From Eulemur rufifrons (Eukaryota; Chordata; Mammalia; Primates; Lemuridae), in the NCBI RefSeq assembly GCF_041146395.1, contig NC_091010.1:49124001-49188000 (forward strand): 64,000 nt of DNA. The letters are read 5' to 3'. This document shows, piece after piece, positions 58,501-64,000 of this stretch. The notes below the pieces were generated by a model, which saw nothing but the letters and a program-made list of their open reading frames with translations, made no database searches and was not told the origin of the DNA. Position 1 is the first letter of the stretch. The number at the start of each line of letters is the position of its first letter. Made by a program: the position numbers and the translations under genes.

Positions 58501-61016
58501 ACTGGAGCAGTTTTAGACAAGGGACAAGAATAAGGAGACACAGCTTTGACTGGGGTTGTCAAGTGTCCCAGCGTCCCACAGGATGAAATGCCACCCGTCA
58601 TGTGATTTGTAGGTGCCTGCCATTGACTCGGACATGTTCTAGTGTTAATCGTGCTTGCAAGGTCACAGGACTATTGACAGCAATACTAACACCTGCGTTG
58701 ACTGGGTGTTTTCTGTGTGTCCCTGCTGAGCTAATGCTGCACGTCTATAATTTCAGTTAATTCTCTCAGCTCTAGAGGTATATATAGTATTATCATCTCT
58801 TTTTATAAATGAAGAAAGTGAGGCTTAGTGAGATTAAGAAGCTTGCCCAGGCCAGGCGCGGTGGCTCACGCCTGTAATCCTATAGCACTCTGGGAGGCCG
58901 AGGCAGGTGGATCATTTGAGCTCAGGAGTTCGAGACCAGCCTGAGCAAGAGCAAGACCCCGTCTCTACTAAAAATAGGAAGAAATTATATGGACAGCTAA
59001 AAAGATATATAGAAAAAATGAGCCAGGCATGGTGGCGCATGCCTGTAGTCCCAGCTACTCGGGAGGCTGAGGCAGAAGGATTGCTTAGCCCAGGAGTTTG
59101 AGGTTGCTATGAGCTAGGCTGACACTACAGCACTCTAGCCTGGGCAACAGAGTGAGACTGTGTCTCAAAAAAAAAAACAACAAAAAAAAAGCTTACCCAA
59201 GGGTATATAGCTGGTAATTGAATGCTGGAGCTGAGATTTGATCCTAAACAGTCTAACATTATGCTGTACAAAATTCTGCTAAGTGAAGTTTGGGCTGGGT
59301 GCTTTATATATATTATCTCATTTAATGTTCACAGTAGCCCTGCAAAGTGGGCACTGTTGTCCTCCCTCTGCTGGCTCAGAGGTAACTTGCTCAAGGTTGC
59401 ACAGCTAGTTAAGTGGCAAAGCTGGGATACCAAGCCAGGTCTGGTAGATTCCCAAACCCGGTAAGACCTTACATCTCAAACTTGGTCCTGGCCAGCATCA
59501 GTAGTAGCATCTGAGAACCTGTCAGAAGTAAAGACTCTGGAGCCCTTCCCCAGACCTACTCAATCAGCACGTGTATTTTCACAAGCCCCTGAGGTCACCT
59601 GTGGGCACCGTGAGGTTTGGGAAACCGCCTTGCACTCTGCTCTGACAGCCCAGGTGTTCACTGAGTGAAGGAGCCGGGCCTCCCCCTCCTCTCCCCACGG
59701 CTGGCGGTGCTTGTGGGCTTTAGGTCTGCTGCTCACACTTCCCTGTCACTTCTTTGTCTTCCTCCTCTGCTTGAACGACGTGGTGGGGGCGGGGATGGGA
59801 GCGGGAGGGGACTGATTTTATCCCCCTGCCAGAAAGAGTCTCCTGGCACTCCGAGGAGAGGAGAGGATGTGGGCCGGCTGGGAAGGCAGGCCAGATGCAT
59901 GGGCGCCTCTCCCTTCCCGTGGGGAGCCTCTCTTGAGGACGGGGTGTGGGCAGGCCACTGGGACGATGTCCCCTAATGCTTTGGTTTCTCCTTTCTTGCA
60001 GCCTCATCTTCATGGTGCCAGTGGCATGTGGGCTCTTCCCACAGAGATGGTATCAGCTATTCGTTCCTCACTTTGTTTCATTGAACAGCCTGCCACCGCT
60101 CTCCCTGACCTGCCTGCTGTCCAGACGGAGAGAGGGAGGGGGCAGGAAGGGCAGCATTTGTCGAAGGATAAGTGCCCATCCGCCTAAACTCTGGGCCTCT
60201 TAACCTGGGGTGAACAGCAAACCAGAACAGATCTCTGAGGGGTGGGAGAAGCCAGGAGCAGGAATGAGGTTGCTCCCTCCTAGCGGAGCAAGAGCTGCCT
60301 TGGAGAGGTGAGGGAACAACAAAGGACTTCCTTTCCCTGCTGGTGGGGCTATGACAATGCTCTCCCCTGGCTGGACCCGGTCTTTAAAAATTGAATAAGA
60401 GGACAGGTACTTCTGGCTCATGTTTGCCAGAGGGTTGACAACTTGGACATCTCCACTTCCCTTACGTGTTCTAAGGGGGGTGCATAGGGAGAAGAGATGA
60501 TGGAAAAGGGATGGAACACACATTGGGGCTGGGGGGACACTGGGGATACTGGCCCCAGGAGATAGATGTAGCTTGAATTATACATGAAGAAGGTGCCAGT
60601 CTCCCCTTCCTTGGTGTTCCAGTTCAGGACTAGTTCAGTGGTCATCTGCTAGACATCTCCTGTGTCCTAAGCACTGTGCTTACAATAGTGTGGAGAAGAC
60701 AGAAGTTTAAACCAAGAATCCTAGCCCAGGAGAGTCAAGTCAGGCCCGAGGAGAAGTAAAAGCAACATACTGTGGTATACAGGGGCCAGTAATAATTCCA
60801 GCTGAAAAAGTCAGGAAGGGTGCTTGGAGGTGGCATTTGAGTTGGACTGTATCTGAGGGTAATTTGCTGCTTGTCCCATGCGGCATGCTTATAAGCCCTT
60901 TCTTCTCTCTTTCCAGCGAATTGTCAGTTTCCTATCTGGAACCAGAGCTCCAAGACACCATCAAGGCCAAATATGGAGAACTTTTGCCTTATGTCTACTT
61001 CAATAAGGGTCTCTAA
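52421..61016 (+). CDS. SFXN2: SFXN2, sideroflexin-2 (whole coding span, eleven coding exons)
   Basis: Joining 52421-52581, 52765-52935, 53881-53979, 54927-55002, 55304-55389, 56654-56714, 57095-57161, 57807-57856, 58194-58243, 60002-60049 and 60917-61016 gives 969 nt, or 322 residues plus stop, the known SFXN2 length. Family hallmarks are the HPDT motif (79-82, within FHPDTGEK) and the Asn-rich [15 protein letters not shown] (123-137). Several hydrophobic segments follow (about 98-110, 142-165, 175-192, 220-250, 268-287). It lacks a cleavable presequence, as sideroflexins do. Sideroflexins are multi-pass mitochondrial membrane carriers. SFXN1 imports serine for one-carbon metabolism; SFXN2 has been linked to mitochondrial iron and haem homeostasis and to partial serine-transport activity. 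All splice sites are GT/AG with consistent phases. Upstream lies the promoter shared with ARL3. Confidence 0.97.
52765..52935 (+). CDS. SFXN2: SFXN2 coding exon 2 (residues 54-110, HPDT motif)
   Basis: It follows acceptor GCTGACAG and encodes MGVMPPGTQ through GFMLQFY, including FHPDTGEK. The HPDT motif is the most conserved feature of the family. The donor is ACAG-GTGGGA. Confidence 0.96.
53015..53230 (-). repeat. MIR fragment (antisense)
   Basis: ACTGGCACTGTGCTAAGTTC, TACCTTACAGATGAAGAACT and AAGTAGCTTGTCCAAGTTCA match reversed MIR. It lies in SFXN2 intron between coding exons 2 and 3. Confidence 0.8.
53398..53426. repeat. C-rich tract
   Basis: Runs of C broken by single T, ending in 11 C before ATGC. 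Confidence 0.9.
53430..53765 (-). repeat. L2 fragment (antisense)
   Basis: ATATTCCAGGCAGAAGGGCC, AGCGTGTGCAAAAGCCCAGG and an upstream GAGCTCCTAG segment fit reversed L2. It ends about 115 bp before coding exon 3. Confidence 0.7.
53881..53979 (+). CDS. SFXN2: SFXN2 coding exon 3 (residues 111-143, Asn-rich segment)
   Basis: It follows acceptor ACTGTTAG and encodes [20 protein letters not shown] and onward to FPTSV. The asparagine-rich stretch is a sideroflexin signature. The donor is TCAG-GTAGGA. Confidence 0.96.
54036..54840 (-). repeat. L2 (antisense) split by an Alu
   Basis: TCATTCATTCATTCTGCAAA through GTGCTGGGGATACCTTGTTG precedes the Alu. After it, GATGACATTTCAGCTGAGTT, CAGAGGTCCTGAGGCAGGAA and GGACAGACCATGTGAGGTTT continue the L2. 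Confidence 0.8.
54166..54474 (-). repeat. Alu (minus) inside L2
   Basis: Perfect AGTTTAAGGT on both sides (54156-54165, 54475-54484). Tail is (TTTTG)n. Confidence 0.96.
54927..55002 (+). CDS. SFXN2: SFXN2 coding exon 4 (residues 144-169)
   Basis: It encodes [20 protein letters not shown] and NMLTK, a small-residue-rich transmembrane helix. The acceptor is CCACTAG and the donor is AAAG-GTATGG. Confidence 0.95.
55304..55389 (+). CDS. SFXN2: SFXN2 coding exon 5 (residues 170-197)
   Basis: It encodes [20 protein letters not shown] and VNIPMMRQ with part of the next codon, a membrane segment ending in a charged loop. The acceptor is CCCTACAG and the donor is GCA-GTGAGT. Confidence 0.95.
55390..56653. 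other. SFXN2 intron between coding exons 5 and 6
   Basis: A reversed MIR lies at about 56270-56515 (GAGGTGGGCTCCAGGATTAC, TGCAGATGAGGAAAACTGAG). The rest shows no exon; the 319-codon antisense frame at 54826-55785 crosses exons 4 and 5 and has no domain. Confidence 0.5.
56654..56714 (+). CDS. SFXN2: SFXN2 coding exon 6 (residues 198-218)
   Basis: It encodes [20 protein letters not shown], a hydrophilic loop. The acceptor is ATGTTTAG, weaker in pyrimidines than the others, and the donor is CGG-GTGAGC. Human SFXN2 as remembered has Lys and Glu where this has His (two sites). Confidence 0.93.
57095..57161 (+). CDS. SFXN2: SFXN2 coding exon 7 (residues 219-240)
   Basis: It encodes [20 protein letters not shown] and VM, then one base of the next codon before GTAAGT. 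It forms a hydrophobic membrane segment. The acceptor is TGCCCTCAG. Confidence 0.94.
57266..57625. mobile_element. Possible hAT-like element with inverted ends, split by L2
   Basis: CCATGCTTCTCAAACT (57266-57281) and AGTTTGGGAAGCATGG (57610-57625) are inverted with one mismatch. The middle, about 57370-57480, resembles reversed L2 (GTGCTGGACACAGTGCAGGG). Confidence 0.45.
57807..57856 (+). CDS. SFXN2: SFXN2 coding exon 8 (residues 241-257)
   Basis: It encodes [17 protein letters not shown] with the first base from the previous exon. The acceptor is CTTCTAG and the donor is CAG-GTAGGT. Confidence 0.94.
58194..58243 (+). CDS. SFXN2: SFXN2 coding exon 9 (residues 258-273)
   Basis: It encodes [16 protein letters not shown] plus two bases. 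The acceptor follows a T-rich tract (TTTTTGTGCAG) and the donor is CTT-GTGAGT. Confidence 0.94.
58710..59245 (-). repeat. MIR (antisense) split by an Alu
   Basis: Reversed MIR (ATGAAGAAAGTGAGGCTTAG) runs into the Alu at 58850 and continues with GGTATATAGCTGGTAATTGA. Confidence 0.8.
58850..59189 (+). repeat. Lemur-type Alu (plus) inside MIR
   Basis: AAGCTTGCCCA before and AAGCTTACCCA after are the duplicated MIR target with one later change. Confidence 0.95.
60002..60049 (+). CDS. SFXN2: SFXN2 coding exon 10 (residues 274-289)
   Basis: It encodes [15 protein letters not shown], the last membrane segment. The acceptor is TTCTTGCAG and the donor is GATG-GTATCA, which is weak (GTATCA). Reading on into the intron would stop within about 140 bp, so the frame supports splicing here. 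Confidence 0.93.
60640..60855 (-). repeat. L2 fragment (antisense)
   Basis: TGTCCTAAGCACTGTGCTTA and a region like GGTGGCATTTGAGTTGGACT resemble reversed L2. It ends about 60 bp before the last SFXN2 coding exon. Confidence 0.65.
60917..61016 (+). CDS. SFXN2: SFXN2 coding exon 11 (C-terminus and stop)
   Basis: It encodes [20 protein letters not shown] and onward to VYFNKGL with stop TAA at 61014-61016. The tail is hydrophilic, as in other sideroflexins. The acceptor is CTTTCCAG. Confidence 0.96.
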
Positions 61017-62175
61017 ATGTCCCACCCCAGAAAGGACCAGTCTGCACCCATATTCCTCAGCTCCTCCTTGGACGCTGTGCACACCTGTGCCCTCATTCCT
61101 CTTTGCCAACAAGGCCTAAATGCCAGGGTAGATCGGGGGTGGGAGGATGCCTCATGCTTCCACCCAGGCACCTGGTTTGTTTCCTGGACTCCAGGGGACA
61201 AAAATGAAAAAGGGGAGCAAAGACCAAAGTGTTCTCTCTGCTTCTTCCTTAACCCCTGTCCACTGGAGACCAGAAGCTGAAGCCCTTTCAGGGAGAAGCT
61301 GCTGGTACCTGGGGGAGACACTCATGCAGATCATCTGAAAAATTAGGAAACCTTTAGGATCCTGGTTCCAGCCAGCTTTGAGGATGAAGAGAAGCTCCTT
61401 CCACTCTTCCTTCTTCCCTTTCTCCTCACCCAAGCTATGGACCTTTTACCCATGCAGTTGTAGCACCTGGGGGAGAGAAGGGCAAAGGCGGCTGTGTCTC
61501 CTTGGGGCTCATCTCCATCTTTCCCATCCTCCTCATTGCTTCCTGGTCAGACAGCTTCGCCGGGAGTGCTGCTAAACTTGAGTTTGTCAGACTCCCAGGA
61601 GTTGTTAGTGCTAAAAAGAGGACACTGTGTGAGGCAGCAGAGTTATCTGGTGCTTCAAATCATGTCTGAACCTATTCTTGTGATCTTCTCTATAACAATG
61701 GAACTTCTCTTCCCCAAGGCCTCATGTTGTTTGAAAAGATACATCCACTAACTGTGAGTGAACAGGATGTATGTAGGCATTAACCACACATTTTAATGGG
61801 TATCATTTCCTGGCTGCCTCCCTTCCTCAGCCCATTAGGTTAGACACCAAAGAAAGATTGGTGGGTACTGAATAGAAAAGGGAAGTTTTATTTGGACCCT
61901 TATGAGAGGAAATCAAGCAGGACCAAAGAGCCTTAAAGGGCACACAGCAAAGTGCAGCCACTTCCGTTCCCCAGCTTGGCTGCCCAAGGTGATTTCTCAA
62001 GCTCCTTGGAGGACTGTTGTGGCTTATCTGGGATCAATGTGCATATCAGTTTTGTCTGGTAGGATTTGCTGACCCTGTTCAAAACATATCACTGTGAACT
62101 GAATAAATTGAAAGAGCACACACACAAAAAAAACTGTCTGCAAATTAAGTTAATAAAGCCTGGATGGAAAGCAGG
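61017..62175 (+). other. SFXN2: Probable SFXN2 3'UTR
   Basis: About 1.15 kb after the stop is free of recognisable transposons and ends with two AATAAA signals, at 62102 and 62152. Repeats resume after about 62330. Open frames in this stretch look fortuitous. Confidence 0.65.
62102..62157 (+). terminator. SFXN2: Two candidate SFXN2 polyadenylation signals
   Basis: AATAAA occurs at 62102-62107 and 62152-62157, about 1.1 kb after the stop codon. Either could direct cleavage near 62120-62180. Confidence 0.6.
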
Positions 62176-62330
62176 ATCTGGTCTCACTTTGGCCTTGGCC
62201 TGTCAGAGGGTATCACAACTGTAAGGGGAACTTCTAATGCCTGGAAGCCATTGTTCGTTTCCCTAATTAAAGGGGAAGAATCTCCAAGCTCCAGAGAGAC
62301 TGCTCAGAATGGGAGTTTGCTGCCCTAGAG

Positions 62331-62533
62331 CAGGAGTTGGCAAGCCATGGCTCAAGGGACCGAATCCGCCTACTACCTGTTTTTGGGCGCCTGGGAGCTA
62401 AGAAAGGTTTTACATTTTTAAAGAGTTGCAAAAAGAAAAAATAGGATTATGTGTGACAGAGACCCTATATACAAGTAGCATGCAAAGCCTAAACCGTTTA
62501 TCATCTGACCTTTTACACAAAAAGTTTACCCTG
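62331..62533. mobile_element. hAT-Charlie MITE with 8-bp duplication
   Basis: It begins CAGGAGTTGGCAAGCCATGG and ends AAAAAGTTTACCCTG, with flanks CCCTAGAG and CCCTGGAG. Confidence 0.8.
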
Positions 62534-62541
62534 CCCTGGAG

Positions 62542-62655
62542 CACTGGTTCTTAAGAACTGGTATCCAAATCCCCTGGGGGGCTTGTTAAAACACAGATTA
62601 TAGGGCCCATCCCCAGAATTTCTAATCCTGAAGGTCTGGGATGGGGCCTGAGGAT
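62542..62655. mobile_element. MER5A-like hAT fragment
   Basis: GCTTGTTAAAACACAGATTA, CCCAGAATTTCTAATCCTGA and GGTCTGGGATGGGGCCTGAG follow the MER5A order; the far end is missing. Confidence 0.75.
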
Positions 62656-62719
62656 GCTGGAGGAAATTGCTCCAAAGGGAAGGGCCTCCCTAAAGCTAAG
62701 GTATTGGCTGCAATTTGAT

Positions 62720-63385
62720 TTTTTCCCGTTTTAAAAAATTAAAATATAATTCACTGTAAAATGTATCCTTTTGAAGTATACAATTCATGCTGGGCAAGGT
62801 GGCTCATGCCTATAATCACAGCACTTTGGGAGGGTGAGGGGAGGATTGCTTGAGCTCAGGAGTTTGAGACCAGCCTGAGCAAGGACGAGACCCTGTCTCT
62901 ACCAAAAAAATGAAAAAAATTAGCCGGGCATTGTGTGTGCCTTGTAGTCCCAGCTACTCGGGAGGCTGAGGCAGGAGGCTCACTTGAGCCCAGGAGTTTG
63001 AGGTTGCAGTGAACTATGAAGATGGCACAGCACTCTAACCCAGGTGACAGAGCAAGACTCTGTCTCAAAAAAAAAAAGTATACAATTCAGTGGTTTTTAG
63101 TATAGTCACAAAGTTGTGCAACCATCAACACTATCTAATTCCAGAACATTTTCATTACCTCCAAAAGAAACCCCATACTCATTAGCAGTCCCTCTCCATT
63201 CTCCCTATCCACCAGCCCTTCACAACCCTAATTTTTCTGTCTCTATAGATTTGCCTATTGTAGACATTTTATATAAATGGAATAATACAGGATGTGGTCT
63301 TCTGTGTCTGGCTTCTTTCCCTTAGCATAATGTTTTCAAGGTTCATCCATTTTGTAACATGCGCAATTTGATTTTAGCTGGTGTC
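62720..63385 (-). repeat. L1 3' end (antisense) split by an Alu
   Basis: AAATATAATTCACTGTAAAA before the Alu, then CAGTGGTTTTTAGTATAGTC, TAGATTTGCCTATTGTAGAC and AGCATAATGTTTTCAAGGTT after it, are the reversed 3' end of an old mammalian L1. Confidence 0.88.
62788..63075 (+). repeat. Alu (plus) inside L1
   Basis: Perfect AAGTATACAATTCA on both sides (62774-62787, 63076-63089). Confidence 0.96.
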
Positions 63386-63679
63386 TAAGCAGAAAAGTCT
63401 GTCTTTGAGATAGTTTCTTTAGGATGGGAGAACTGGCTTCAGCTTTGCCCATTGTCAAAGGCAAATAGGAAAAGAAAAGCATCAGAGACAGCCAGAGCTC
63501 AGAACCAACTCCTCACTGAGTTGAAACAACTTTCAAAGTCGATAACCTTCCTCTTTCTTTCCCAGCTCCTCAAGTCTCCTGACATTCCTCTTCTGTTCAT
63601 AGATAATTGCTCTTTTGGAAAGTCCTGGAGAGTATGTGGTGGCTACCGTGTTCAGGGGTGCTTTAAAAAGTGTTCATTC

Positions 63680-63815
63680 TACCTGTAGTTCCAGCTACTT
63701 GGGAGTCTGAGGGCAAGGAGGATTGCCTGAGCCCCGGAGTTCCAGGTTATAGTGAACTATGATGCAGCCACTACACTCCAGCCTGGGCAACAAAGCAAAG
63801 ATCCTATCTCTAAAA
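63680..63815 (+). repeat. Truncated Alu monomer (plus)
   Basis: AAAAAGTGTTCATTC (63665-63679) and AAAAAGTGTTCACTC (63816-63830) flank a monomer that begins at ACCTGTAGTTCCAGCTAC, so it lacks the Alu head. Confidence 0.9.
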
Positions 63816-64000
63816 AAAAAGTGTTCACTCAAACTGCATGTCAGTCCTATTTGGTAGGATCTCTCTGCTTCCTTTGAGTTGGTTCCTGTGGGATGTTGAA
63901 TAAGAGGTAGAATTACTAAAAGGCCTTGCTGTGGGAAGTGCCAATCCAGACTGCACAGGGTTTAGTGTTTATCCTCTCCAGTAGCTCAGTTTGAACTCTC

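Larger units (their letters stand above)
58244..60001. other. SFXN2 intron between coding exons 9 and 10
   Basis: It holds a MIR split by an Alu, a second MIR at 59285-59465 and a hAT-like fragment at about 59468-59630. Unrecognised sequence fills 58244-58700 and 59640-60001. Confidence 0.5.

Overview
This is mammalian nuclear DNA, almost certainly from a strepsirrhine primate and most likely a lemur. It carries two split genes with vertebrate splice sites, a CpG-rich promoter between them, and dozens of Alu elements. Many Alus have a lemur-type right arm (GCTGTGAGCTAGGCTGACGCC) and an A/T-rich linker carrying ATTATATGGACA. No phage, plasmid, CRISPR or bacterial operon content is present.

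The window holds two complete coding sequences in head-to-head order. ARL3, on the minus strand, runs from its start codon at 43001 to its stop at 9590. Its six coding segments join to an intact 182-residue ARF-like GTPase. SFXN2, on the plus strand, has a predicted non-coding first exon ending near 43478 and eleven coding exons from 52421 to 61016. These join to an intact 322-residue sideroflexin. All splice sites read as GT/AG and all phases agree, so neither gene is a pseudogene. From memory, human 10q24.32 has the order TRIM8-ARL3-SFXN2-WBP1L, which matches; TRIM8 and WBP1L lie outside the window.

Layout: 1-6480 is intergenic sequence with old L2, MIR and Alu copies. 6485-9589 is a repeat-poor stretch best read as a long ARL3 3'UTR. 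9638-42998 holds the ARL3 introns, with many Alus, an antisense L1 remnant (about 26350-29260) and an L2 split by a Tigger DNA transposon (30411-31900). 42500-43700 is the shared CpG-island promoter, with a (TCC)18 tract that reads as (GGA)18 in the presumed ARL3 5'UTR. 43479-52400 is SFXN2 intron 1, with an antisense HAL1 remnant. 52421-62160 is the SFXN2 body and 3'UTR. 62160-64000 is intergenic, with two adjacent hAT fragments and an L1 3' end split by an Alu.

The two genes are not known to share a pathway. ARL3 controls release of lipidated cargo in cilia and SFXN2 is a mitochondrial membrane carrier. Their link here is the shared promoter.

The most unusual signals are three tiny retroinsertions (38, 48 and 49 bp), each between target-site duplications of about 15 bp. 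One begins exactly with the first 18 nt of 18S rRNA. Others are a perfect 18-bp inverted repeat with a 9-nt loop in an ARL3 intron, the (GGA)18 tract beside the ARL3 start codon, and several nested transposon insertions. Repeat family names are from memory of consensus sequences; no search was run.
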